Shown: piece by piece, positions 7,828 to 15,032 of the stretch
Layout of the letters: each line of letters opens with the position of its first letter
Position numbering within the stretch: position 1 is the first letter of the stretch
From: Bacteroidota bacterium
GTDB lineage: Bacteria; Bacteroidota; Bacteroidia; Flavobacteriales; Weeksellaceae
Direction of reading: 5' to 3'
Length of the DNA: 23,572 nucleotides
NCBI GenBank assembly: GCA_023388015.1
Contig: JAEWHB010000146.1
Coordinates: forward strand, 1-23,572
Made by a program: the position numbers and the translations under genes
The notes under the pieces: generated by a model
What the model was told of the DNA's origin: nothing
The model's input: only the letters and a program-made list of their open reading frames with translations
Databases searched by the model: none

Positions 7828-7867
7828 CGGAATAATTTGAACTCTTTTTGAATTATCCGTAATTTTA
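7828..7867 (+). promoter_or_regulatory. hmgA promoter with overlapping inverted repeat
   Basis: A -33 TTTG (7836-7839), a 20-base spacer and TAATTTTA (7860-7867, one mismatch to TAnnTTTG) form a plausible Bacteroidota promoter 20 bases before the ATG. An inverted repeat, CGGA(a)TAATT (7828-7837) with AATTATCCG (7851-7859), straddles the -33 box and fills the spacer. A regulator bound there would block RNA polymerase. Operator function is inference. Confidence 0.45.
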
Positions 7868-7887
7868 ACCAAACAAAGCAAAAAGAA

Positions 7888-9042
7888 ATGAGATATCATC
7901 AGTTAGGGGAAATTCCTCAGAAAAGACATGTGGTTTTCAAAGATGCAAACGGAAAACACCGTTACGAACAATTATTCGGGACAGAAGGTTTCAGCGGGGT
8001 TTCTTCTCTTTTGTACCACATTCATCGTCCAACGCAAATGCTGAAATTTGGTGAACCGATTGATGTGACCCCGGTTGCAGCTATCGAAAAAAATATAACA
8101 CCAAGACTTGTACAGGGATTTAAAGCCAAACCGACTGATGATTTTCTGGAAGCCCGAATACCTATGTTTTTTAACAATGATCTGATTATGGGTGTGGCTG
8201 CGCCACGAAAGTCGATGACCGATTATTTCTATAAAAATGGTCAGTGTGATGAAATGCTTTTCATTCATAAAGGAAGCGGAACATTGAAAACATTTTTAGG
8301 TGATATCCAATTTGAATATGGAGATTATCTGATCATTCCGCGCGGAACGATTTATCAACTTGAGTTCGATACGGAAGAAAACCGGATTTTGTATCTGGAG
8401 TCCTTCTCTCCTATCGAAACACCGAGAAGATACCGCAATAAATACGGTCAGCTTTTGGAGCATTCGCCTTTCTGTGAGCGCGATATCAAAGTTCCGCAAT
8501 ACAAAGCGCCAATTGACGAAAAAGGAGAATTCCTCATCAAAGTCAAAAAAGCAGGAATGATTCATCCGATTACCTATGCAACGCATCCTTTTGATGTGGT
8601 AGGTTGGGACGGATATTTTTATCCGTATGGATTTTCTATTCATAATTTTGAACCGATTACGGGAAGAATTCACCAGCCGCCTCCGGTGCATCAGAATTTT
8701 GAAGGAAATAATTTTGTGATTTGTTCTTTCTGCCCACGTTTGTATGATTATCATCCGGATTCGGTTCCTGCACCGTACAATCATAGTAACATCGATTCGG
8801 AAGAAGTATTGTATTATGTAGATGGGGATTTCATGAGCCGAAACCACATAGAGCAAGGATATTTCACATTGCATCCGGGTGGAATTCCACATGGACCTCA
8901 TCCGGGCGCGATGGAAAGAAGCATCGGACAAAAGGAAACAGAAGAATTAGCCGTGATGGTGGATCCTTTTCATCCATTGAAAATTACACAGGCTGCTTTG
9001 GATTTGGAAGACGATAGCTACAAAACGAGTTGGTTGGAGTAA
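7888..9042 (+). CDS. hmgA: Homogentisate 1,2-dioxygenase
   Basis: Opens the ring of homogentisate with O2 and Fe(II) to give maleylacetoacetate in phenylalanine/tyrosine breakdown. The family signature near the C-terminus is clear: His299, Glu305 (HSNIDSE) and His335 (GIPHGPHPG). Their spacing of 6 and 36 residues equals that of the iron ligands His335/Glu341/His371 of the human enzyme. The cupin core also shows DEMLFIHKGSGTL, GDYLIIPRGT, GYFYPYGFSIHNFEPITGRIHQPPP and FVICSFCPRLYDYHP. The 384 residues are shorter than animal enzymes (about 445) and match my expectation for bacterial relatives. No hppD or fumarylacetoacetase lies in the window, so the rest of the pathway is elsewhere. A terminator follows. 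Confidence 0.93.
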   Translation: MRYHQLGEIPQKRHVVFKDANGKHRYEQLFGTEGFSGVSSLLYHIHRPTQMLKFGEPIDVTPVAAIEKNITPRLVQGFKAKPTDDFLEARIPMFFNNDLIMGVAAPRKSMTDYFYKNGQCDEMLFIHKGSGTLKTFLGDIQFEYGDYLIIPRGTIYQLEFDTEENRILYLESFSPIETPRRYRNKYGQLLEHSPFCERDIKVPQYKAPIDEKGEFLIKVKKAGMIHPITYATHPFDVVGWDGYFYPYGFSIHNFEPITGRIHQPPPVHQNFEGNNFVICSFCPRLYDYHPDSVPAPYNHSNIDSEEVLYYVDGDFMSRNHIEQGYFTLHPGGIPHGPHPGAMERSIGQKETEELAVMVDPFHPLKITQAALDLEDDSYKTSWLE

Positions 9043-9048
9043 GAGAGC

Positions 9049-9073
9049 ATAGAAAATAGAGAATAGAATATAG
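9049..9073. repeat. 7-bp degenerate tandem repeat
   Basis: ATAGAAA, ATAGAGA and ATAGAAT, then ATAG, directly after the hmgA stop. A short-period repeat of the kind seen in several other gaps of this window. Confidence 0.5.
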
Positions 9074-9076
9074 ATG

Positions 9077-9103
9077 AATCCCGCTTTTGGCGGGATTTTT
9101 TTA
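9077..9103 (+). terminator. Rho-independent terminator after hmgA
   Basis: AATCCCGC (9077-9084) and GCGGGATT (9090-9097) form a perfect 8-bp stem with a 5-base loop, followed by a T-run. It is a strong, canonical terminator. Confidence 0.9.
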
Positions 9104-9113
9104 TGTGGAGAAG

Positions 9114-9147
9114 TTCGAAACTCGAAATTCGAAGCTCGAAATTCGCA
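9114..9147. repeat. 14-bp degenerate tandem repeat
   Basis: ACTCGAAATTCGAA (9120-9133) and GCTCGAAATTCGCA (9134-9147), preceded by a partial unit TTCGAAA. It sits between the hmgA terminator and the next promoter. Confidence 0.5.
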
Positions 9148-9177
9148 GATCTTATTCAAAATCCTCATTTATAAGGA

Positions 9178-9208
9178 TTGTCTTCCTTTCCTGCTGCCGA
9201 TAATTTTG
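9178..9208 (+). promoter_or_regulatory. Promoter of the beta-helix lipoprotein gene
   Basis: TTG (9178-9180), exactly 20 bases of spacer, then TAATTTTG (9201-9208). This is the best match in the window to the Bacteroidota TTG-N19/20-TAnnTTTG promoter, 28 bases before the ATG. Confidence 0.7.
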
Positions 9209-9236
9209 TCATCAATAAAAATCAAATAAATTCAAG

Positions 9237-10349
9237 ATGAAAAAATTATTAATTCTATTATTTGCCGGATTATATTTTACGGCTTGTACAAGTACAGATG
9301 ATGACAGTGGAATGCCGGAAGATCCGGAAGAACCGGTTGCGAATTGTGATGTCATTGAAGTTTCGGGAACTATTAACGAACCTACAGTTTGGGAAGAAGG
9401 TTTTGTGTATGTAATTGAATCTGATTTATCGGTGCGTTCCGTTCTGACCATCAAGCCGGGTGCGATTGTAAAAATCAGAAATGCAAGTATCAGCGTTTAC
9501 GAACAAGGAAAAATCATCGCCGAAGGAACACCTGACAAACGTATTGTCTTTACTTCACTTGCCGATGACCGATATTGTGGCGATACAAACGGAGACGGAA
9601 ATGCGACACAAGCAGAAAAAGGTGATTGGGTGGATTTGGATCTTCGTGGAACTGTTGGTTCTGTGTTCAAATATGTAGACATTTTCTATGCCGGTCAACC
9701 TAGTGGTGGAAGTAGTCGAGCTGTATCAATCGGATGGGAACAGTCTGTTGCCTTTACTTTTGACCATTGCAGAATTGCCCATACATTCTATCAGCCCGGC
9801 GGCAGTTCCTATGCGTTCTATGGAAGTTCTTATATGAAAGATGCAAGCGTGAGTAAATTTACCAATAACGCCTTGTACGACAATGGGAAACCTATCTATT
9901 TTCAGGGCTACTATCAGTTAAACCAAAGCAATGTATTCCACAATCCGGAGGAACCTTCGGTAAAAAATAAATATAATGGAATTTATATAGACATAAATGG
10001 TGGAAGTGACGGTTTATCTGTTAATTGGGACAATACAGAAGTACCTTATGTTTATGAACAGGTTAATTTGATTGGGGGAACTCCCACCGCAACAATCAAT
10101 ATCAAACCCAATGTAATTGTAAAGTTTTCATACCCGAGTGGTGGACTTCAATCCTACAATGGCAGCGTTCAGTTAGATCCTACGGCAATACTTACTTCGT
10201 ATAAAGACGATACGCATGGTGGAGACACAAATGGAGACGGAAACACCACAACGCCTGCAAATGGTGACTGGAAAGGTTTTAGAGTTACAGATGGTGGAAC
10301 AAATACTTATTGGATAAATGGTCCTAATATTTTGTACGCTGCTAATTAA
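9237..10349 (+). CDS. Surface lipoprotein with duplicated beta-helix/DTNGDGN unit
   Basis: The lipobox FTAC places the lipidated Cys at residue 17. It is followed by TSTDDDSG, an acidic stretch like the signal that sends Bacteroidota lipoproteins to the cell surface. The mature part is an internal duplication. IKPGAIVKI...VFTSLADD...GDTNGDGN (116-122)...GDW recurs as IKPNVIVKF...ILTSYKDD...GDTNGDGN (330-336)...GDW. This layout is typical of right-handed parallel beta-helix proteins in Bacteroidota. The Asp-rich loops look like calcium sites, and the first unit carries an unpaired-looking Cys (YCGDTNG). No catalytic residues of a polysaccharide lyase could be identified, so enzyme or adhesin is open. 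It has its own promoter and is followed by a small beta-barrel gene. Confidence 0.82.
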   Translation: MKKLLILLFAGLYFTACTSTDDDSGMPEDPEEPVANCDVIEVSGTINEPTVWEEGFVYVIESDLSVRSVLTIKPGAIVKIRNASISVYEQGKIIAEGTPDKRIVFTSLADDRYCGDTNGDGNATQAEKGDWVDLDLRGTVGSVFKYVDIFYAGQPSGGSSRAVSIGWEQSVAFTFDHCRIAHTFYQPGGSSYAFYGSSYMKDASVSKFTNNALYDNGKPIYFQGYYQLNQSNVFHNPEEPSVKNKYNGIYIDINGGSDGLSVNWDNTEVPYVYEQVNLIGGTPTATINIKPNVIVKFSYPSGGLQSYNGSVQLDPTAILTSYKDDTHGGDTNGDGNTTTPANGDWKGFRVTDGGTNTYWINGPNILYAAN

Positions 10350-10363
10350 TTAGTGTTTTATAG

Positions 10364-10397
10364 CAAGAGCGCGCGTCCTCATGTGCTCTTGTTTTTC
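10364..10397 (+). terminator. Terminator or attenuator between lipoprotein and beta-barrel genes
   Basis: CAAGAGC (10364-10370) pairs with GCTCTTG (10385-10391), possibly lengthened by wobble pairs, and is followed by TTTTTCT. The next ATG is only 24 bases past the T-run, too close for a normal separate promoter. The hairpin may therefore allow read-through and set the ratio of the two products. Confidence 0.65.
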
Positions 10398-10420
10398 TAA
10401 AATCTTTAAATCAAAAAATT

Positions 10421-10969
10421 ATGAAAAAATCATTTATCATTCTATTCTCCCTATTATTTTCAATTATTTATACAGAAACAAAAGCACAAGCATTCCAAAA
10501 AGGAACGACCACTATCAATGCAGGAATTGGCGTAGGAACCGCTTTGGGCGGATACGGAAAAGTCCGTCCGGCCATTAGTCTTTCTGTTGACCACGGCATC
10601 TGGGAAGTCGGAGGACCGGGTGTGGTCAGTTTAGGCGGATATGCCGGTACGACCGGATATAAATATTCCGATTCAAGTTATAATGCCAAATGGAATTATA
10701 TCATAGTCGGGGTTCGCGGAGCCTATCATTATAACGGTTTTGAAAATCTTCCCAATCTGGATCTTTATGGCGGCGCCATGCTGGGTTATAACATTGTCAA
10801 ATATACTTCAGATTTGGACGAAGAATATTTCGGAAAGAATTATGGCAGCAGAATCGGCCTGAGCGGATTTTTGGGTGCACGCTATTTTTTTTCCGATATG
10901 TTCGGCGTTTATGCAGAATTGGGTTATGGTGTTTCGGTATTGAATGCCGGACTAACTTTAAAATTCTGA
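10421..10969 (+). CDS. Outer-membrane beta-barrel protein
   Basis: Begins with a signal peptide (MKKSFIILFSLLF...TKAQ, cleavage before AFQKG) and continues with alternating, Gly/Tyr-rich strands: INAGIGVGTALGG, AISLSVDHGIWEVG, YIIVGVRGAYHY, NLDLYGGAMLGYNIV, RIGLSGFLGARYFF and FGVYAELGYGVSVLNAGLTLKF. It ends in Phe, the usual recognition residue for outer-membrane assembly by Bam. The 182 residues suit an eight-stranded barrel of the OmpA/OmpW-like type. Ligand or pore function cannot be told. It is probably co-transcribed with the upstream lipoprotein through the intervening hairpin. Confidence 0.82.
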   Translation: MKKSFIILFSLLFSIIYTETKAQAFQKGTTTINAGIGVGTALGGYGKVRPAISLSVDHGIWEVGGPGVVSLGGYAGTTGYKYSDSSYNAKWNYIIVGVRGAYHYNGFENLPNLDLYGGAMLGYNIVKYTSDLDEEYFGKNYGSRIGLSGFLGARYFFSDMFGVYAELGYGVSVLNAGLTLKF

Positions 10970-10980
10970 TGAATCAACAA

Positions 10981-11014
10981 ATCAGGGACATCGCAATTTG
11001 TCCTTGATTTTTTT
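10981..11014 (+). terminator. Rho-independent terminator after the beta-barrel gene
   Basis: ATCAGGGACA (10981-10990) pairs over ten positions, with one G-U, to TGTCCTTGAT (10999-11008), followed by TTTTTT. Confidence 0.9.
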
Positions 11015-11121
11015 AAAATTTTTAAATTTCCTCAGGTTTGTGTATCTTGACTCTCGAATTTTAGTAAAATCAAATTCAACCTACATATACCAACCTTTGG
11101 AACAAATCTAAAAAGTTGTTT

Positions 11122-13083
11122 ATGAAGTTATTTTTTCCTGAAATTCAACTCCAAAAAATTTTCCCGTCCCGGTTGGCTCTTGCTTTATCCATCTTATTGC
11201 CATTTTCGATTTTTGCGCAACAGGATTCTTTGATCCTGAAATATACCGACAAATCCGGTCAAGTTAACATAGATTCCGTGCTCTCAAACGGGAAATCCTT
11301 TATTTACAGCAATCCAGATCGTGCTTCAAAAATTGCGGATCAACTGATTCAAATCGCTGAAAAACAACGCGATCCTATGGGTATTGCCAATGCATATAGA
11401 TTTCTGGGCGCTTATTATGCCGATGTCAAATTTGATTTTAAATCGGCTCATCAGAATTATAAAACGGCGGACAGCATTTATTTAAAATTGGACACACCAA
11501 AAGCCCGTATAGCTCATGGTATTGTAACGCATAATTATGGCGTTTTGAAACAACAACAAGGCGATTATCCGGCCGCAATCGAATTCTATACTGATGCTTT
11601 GCGGATTTTTGAAGATACTCAAAACCTCACCACAAAAGTTAAAACCTTAAATAATCTCGCCATTCTTTACGCTTATGTGTTTGAGAATGAAAAAGCTGAA
11701 AGATATGCAAGGGAAGCTACAAAATTGGCAAAAAAAAATAAAGATGAATTGATGGTCGCTTCCGGGACTTTGGCGTTGGTTTCAATTCTGGTAGATCAAA
11801 AACAATTTAAGGAAGCCATTCCCTTATTGGAAGAAATGAAAAAAATAGCGGACAAAAATAATTTTGAACACCATATAATTCTTTATCATTACAATTACGG
11901 GGTATACCACGCCTACACAGAAGAAAACGAAAAGGCAATTTCCGATTTCAAACAAGCCATCCAATTGGCCGAATCTACTTCAAATGAATGGGAAATCATG
12001 CGTGCGAAACTATCTCTGGCAGAAACTTATCTGGTAAACCAACAAGTGGAAGAAGCACATCAATCCGCTTTGGAAGCATTGGACAAAGCTAAAGTTCTTG
12101 AATCCAAAGATTCCGAAGAAAGGCTGTTGTCACTTCTAGCTTTGATTTATGAGAAAAAATCCGATTTCCGTTCCGCTTTTCAACACTTGAATTCCGCTTA
12201 TCATTTACGTGATACATTATTCAATGAAGACAATCAACGTCAAATTGCTTTTCTTGAAACCGTCTATCAAACCGAGAAAAAAGAATTCAAAATTCAAACC
12301 CTTGAAAATGAAAGAAAATGGTACACTTGGTTGGCGATTGCAGCTGTTCTGATTTTACTCACAGCACTTGCATTTGCTTTGATACAATACCGTTTAGCGA
12401 TTATCAAAAAAAAATTGGCAGAAAAGGAAAACCAACGATTGGAAAAAGAGAAACAATTATTTGCCACTCAGGCCCTTCTCCAAGGTCAGGAAGATGAAAG
12501 AAGCCGAATGGCCAAAGAACTTCATGACGGACTGGGCGGACTTTTGAGTGGCGTAAAACTCAATCTAAACACTATGCAAAGAAAACTAATCATTACAGAA
12601 GAAGACGGAGCTGCTTTTGAAAAATCGGTTCATCTTTTGGACGAATCCATCAGCGAACTCCGCCGAGTTGCACACAATCTAATGCCGGAAAGTATCTTGA
12701 AATTCGGATTAGATGGTGCGATCAATGAATTTGTTCAAAGCATGAAAAATGAAAATTTGAATATTATTTATCAGTCTTACCACATCGAAAATGGACTCGG
12801 AAAACAATTGGATATTTCAGTTTATCGGATCATTCAGGAACTGGTCAATAACGCTATTAAACATTCTGGAGCAAAAGAAATTCTGGTTCAGCTCAGAAAA
12901 GATGAAAACCTCGTCATACTCGAGGTGGAAGACGACGGAAATGGTTTTAAGGTAAATTCGATTGAAAAAGAAAAAGGAATGGGACTTGTGGGAATTCGGT
13001 CGAGAGTCGATTACTGGAAAGGAAAGCTCGAAATCGATTCTTCAGATTCAGGAACCGCCGTTCACATAGAAATACCTGTCTGA
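11122..13083 (+). CDS. TPR sensor histidine kinase (HisKA_3 type)
   Basis: Signal/anchor sequence LALALSILLPFSIFAQ, then a periplasmic region of about six TPR-like helical repeats (roughly residues 60-370). One transmembrane helix follows (about 400-424, WLAIAAVLILLTALAFALI), then a short coiled coil rich in Lys/Glu. The kinase core has the H-box RSRMAKELHDGLGG (His468), N-box ELVNNAIKHSG (Asn576/577), G1 DDGNGF (604-609) and G2 GMGLVGIRSR. This pattern belongs to the NarL-partner kinase family with HATPase_c. I start at ATG 11122; a TTG two codons earlier is less likely. It is followed after one base by its response regulator. The signal sensed is unknown; TPRs suggest a protein or peptide cue in the periplasm. 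Confidence 0.93.
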   Translation: MKLFFPEIQLQKIFPSRLALALSILLPFSIFAQQDSLILKYTDKSGQVNIDSVLSNGKSFIYSNPDRASKIADQLIQIAEKQRDPMGIANAYRFLGAYYADVKFDFKSAHQNYKTADSIYLKLDTPKARIAHGIVTHNYGVLKQQQGDYPAAIEFYTDALRIFEDTQNLTTKVKTLNNLAILYAYVFENEKAERYAREATKLAKKNKDELMVASGTLALVSILVDQKQFKEAIPLLEEMKKIADKNNFEHHIILYHYNYGVYHAYTEENEKAISDFKQAIQLAESTSNEWEIMRAKLSLAETYLVNQQVEEAHQSALEALDKAKVLESKDSEERLLSLLALIYEKKSDFRSAFQHLNSAYHLRDTLFNEDNQRQIAFLETVYQTEKKEFKIQTLENERKWYTWLAIAAVLILLTALAFALIQYRLAIIKKKLAEKENQRLEKEKQLFATQALLQGQEDERSRMAKELHDGLGGLLSGVKLNLNTMQRKLIITEEDGAAFEKSVHLLDESISELRRVAHNLMPESILKFGLDGAINEFVQSMKNENLNIIYQSYHIENGLGKQLDISVYRIIQELVNNAIKHSGAKEILVQLRKDENLVILEVEDDGNGFKVNSIEKEKGMGLVGIRSRVDYWKGKLEIDSSDSGTAVHIEIPV

Positions 13084-13084
13084 T

Positions 13085-13705
13085 ATGAGAATATTGATGA
13101 TTGAAGACCATCAGGTCGTAGCCGAAGGAATTTCCGCTATGCTCAGCGAAATGGCTTATGTTGAAGATGTTGCGCAAGTAACGGAAGGAAATATCGGCAT
13201 TAAATTTCTGAAACAAAATCCCGATACCGACATCGTTCTGTTGGACATCAATCTACCGGACGGAAATGGAATTGAATTTTGCGCAACCATCCGACAGGAA
13301 TTTCCCGAAGTAGGAATCATCGCGTTGAGTACTTTTAACCAAGCGGGAATCATCCATAAAATGCTGGAAAACGGCGCTGATTCTTATCTTTTGAAAAATA
13401 CAAGTTCTGATGAATTGATTGAAACCATTGAAATGGTTTCATCGGGAAAAAAGTTCCTGCCCCCTTCAATCCGGAAAATTTTGAGTGATCAGGTAGTAAC
13501 AACTTCTAAAACACCGGTTTTTACCAAGCGTGAAAAAGAAGTTTTGGCTTTGATTGCGGAAGGACTGACCAATCAGGAAATTGCAGATAAATTATTCATC
13601 AGCCAACTCACGGTCATCAGTCACCGCAAAAGTTTACTAGAAAAAACCGAATCCAAAAACACGGCTCAACTTATCAAATACTGTTTTGAATTTGGGTTGC
13701 TTTGA
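13085..13705 (+). CDS. LuxR/NarL-family response regulator
   Basis: Receiver domain (1-120) with the acid pair Glu7/Asp8, phospho-acceptor Asp54 (LLDINLPDG), Ser82 and Lys104 (YLLKN), all at expected spacing. A LuxR-type helix-turn-helix follows (about 145-200: FTKREKEVLALIAEGLTNQE, then IADKLFISQLTVISHRKSLL). In NarL relatives the recognition helix often reads xTVxxHRxNI; here it is LTVISHRKSL, an ordinary variant. The start lies one base after the kinase stop, so the two are co-transcribed and very probably partners. Targets are unknown; the neighbouring envelope genes are candidates only by position. Confidence 0.95.
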   Translation: MRILMIEDHQVVAEGISAMLSEMAYVEDVAQVTEGNIGIKFLKQNPDTDIVLLDINLPDGNGIEFCATIRQEFPEVGIIALSTFNQAGIIHKMLENGADSYLLKNTSSDELIETIEMVSSGKKFLPPSIRKILSDQVVTTSKTPVFTKREKEVLALIAEGLTNQEIADKLFISQLTVISHRKSLLEKTESKNTAQLIKYCFEFGLL

Positions 13706-13719
13706 ATTCTATAAAATAA

Positions 13720-13780
13720 AAAACCCGTCAAATCCAAGGACCTGACAGGTTTTGATATTTTAAAACCATTGCGGTTTTAT
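13720..13780 (+). terminator. Two hairpins after the two-component operon
   Basis: First stem: AAAACCcGTCA (13720-13730) with TGACaGGTTTT (13743-13753), followed by GATATTTT. Second stem: AAAACC (13762-13767) with GGTTTT (13773-13778). Because each is flanked by A-rich sequence on one side and T-rich on the other, they could also act on the convergent minus-strand transcript from the zinc peptidase gene. Confidence 0.55.
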
Positions 13781-13885
13781 CATTAAGGTAAATATATTTA
13801 TTAAGACAGATTAAGTTCAGCAAGCTGATTTAAGAAATCTTAAATAATCTTAATCCCCCAAAGGATTTAATCAACTTAATGATAA
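13781..13885. repeat. Degenerate ATTAAG/CTTAAT-rich tract
   Basis: Words such as GATTAAG, TTTAAG, CTTAAA and CTTAAT recur with roughly 10-12 base spacing across the convergent gap. No gene seen. It resembles the short-period repeats in the other gaps of this window. Confidence 0.35.
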
Positions 13886-13887
13886 AT

Positions 13888-14577
13888 TTAATCCCTTCCA
13901 CGCATCGCAATCATCACGAAATAAAGCAATTGAGCCAATGAACCGATTGCTGCTACCAGATAAGTTCTAGCCGCCCATTTCAAAGCATCTTTTGCGCCGT
14001 CATATTCGTTTGGCATCACCATATTTCGGTCTTTCAACCAGGCAAGCGCACGGTTACTCGCGTCATATTCCACCGGCAAAGTCACAAAAGCAAAAGCAGT
14101 TGTAATCGCAAAAAGCACAATCCCGATCCATAAAACCGAAGTAATTCCCGAAGATGCATAAAGAATGATTCCTCCCATCAAAACCCATTGCAAAAGATTA
14201 CTTGAAATACTTACCATCGGTACCATTTTGGAACGCATTTCTAACCAAGAATATCCTTTGGCGTGCTGAACTGCATGACCTACTTCGTGGGCTGCCACCG
14301 CTGCTGCGGCTGCGTTTCTTTCGTGGTAAACCACTTCAGAAAGGTTAACTGTTTTATTGGCAGGATTATAATGATCGGTCAGCTGACCGGCTGTTGAAAT
14401 CACTTTGACATCATGAATTCCGTTGTCACTCAACATTTTTTCGGCAATTTCTTTTCCACTCATCCCGTTTGCCAAGTGAACTTTTGAGTAATGCTTGAAT
14501 TTGCTTTTCAACTGATAACTGATATACATGCTCAAAAGCATCGGCACACCTACAACAATCAAATAGATTGGATCCAT
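13888..14577 (-). CDS. YugP-like membrane zinc metallopeptidase
   Basis: A 229-residue protein with an N-terminal membrane segment (YLIVVGVPMLLSMYISY), the zinc motif HEVGHAVQH (His97, Glu98, His101), and two to three further membrane segments (about 120-165 and 205-222). Segments AHEVGHAVQHAKGYSWLEMR and LPVEYDASNRAL match the zinc_peptidase_2 (YugP) family. Glu or Asp of the latter is a candidate third zinc ligand. The family's substrate is unknown; membrane protein turnover is the usual guess. It follows a small lipoprotein gene by 13 bases on the same strand, so the two are probably co-transcribed. Confidence 0.9.
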   Translation of the reverse strand: MDPIYLIVVGVPMLLSMYISYQLKSKFKHYSKVHLANGMSGKEIAEKMLSDNGIHDVKVISTAGQLTDHYNPANKTVNLSEVVYHERNAAAAAVAAHEVGHAVQHAKGYSWLEMRSKMVPMVSISSNLLQWVLMGGIILYASSGITSVLWIGIVLFAITTAFAFVTLPVEYDASNRALAWLKDRNMVMPNEYDGAKDALKWAARTYLVAAIGSLAQLLYFVMIAMRGRD

Positions 14578-14590
14578 AATTTTTATTTGT

Positions 14591-14974
14591 TTATTTAAGT
14601 TTAAATTCTAATTCGTAAAAATACGCTTTTCCGTCTATTTCAAAAATTATACCGTCAGGGCGGTTGTCAGTTTTTGGCGGTTCAAAATTCTGAATCAACC
14701 TTGACTGAACCGGAAAATATTGATCAATCAGGTAACAACAATCGCTTTCAACCCCTTTTTCTTTAAATGGAAATAATTTACCTTTTAACACAATCGCCTC
14801 AATGTCAAGGTTTTTATTCATTTTAAATTCCAAAAAGACATGATAACCTCGCTCAAATTCATCTTGGGTAATGATCTGATATTCGGCTGTCAAAATTTCA
14901 GGTTGTATCGGGATTTTATTTTGCTGACAACTTATCATCAAAAATAGAATTCCCATAAATTTTAAAAATTTCAT
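14591..14974 (-). CDS. Small lipoprotein of unknown function
   Basis: A 127-residue protein with a lipoprotein signal (MKFLKFMGILFLMISC, Cys16) and a beta-rich body. It has a Cys-Cys pair (SDCCYL, about residues 78-80) and ends in alternating charged/aromatic residues (KAYFYELEFKLK). I recognise no family. It is first in a pair with the YugP-like peptidase and divergent from an S41 peptidase lipoprotein across a 58-base promoter region. That makes a role in envelope proteolysis possible but unproven. Confidence 0.72.
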   Translation of the reverse strand: MKFLKFMGILFLMISCQQNKIPIQPEILTAEYQIITQDEFERGYHVFLEFKMNKNLDIEAIVLKGKLFPFKEKGVESDCCYLIDQYFPVQSRLIQNFEPPKTDNRPDGIIFEIDGKAYFYELEFKLK

Positions 14975-15032
14975 ACCTTTAAATTATAAATTCATTCCTG
15001 CTTTTAAAAATACAATTAATTTCTCTTAAAAA

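Noticed and set aside
8296..8931. 211-codon minus-strand ORF within hmgA
   Set aside because: It is a reverse-frame shadow: rich in Arg/Ile/Met/Asn, no start context and no known domain, while the plus strand encodes a complete dioxygenase.
13085..13705. Possible quorum-sensing LuxR protein
   Set aside because: The N-terminal domain is a phospho-receiver with Asp54 and Lys104, not an autoinducer-binding domain, and a kinase gene precedes it directly.
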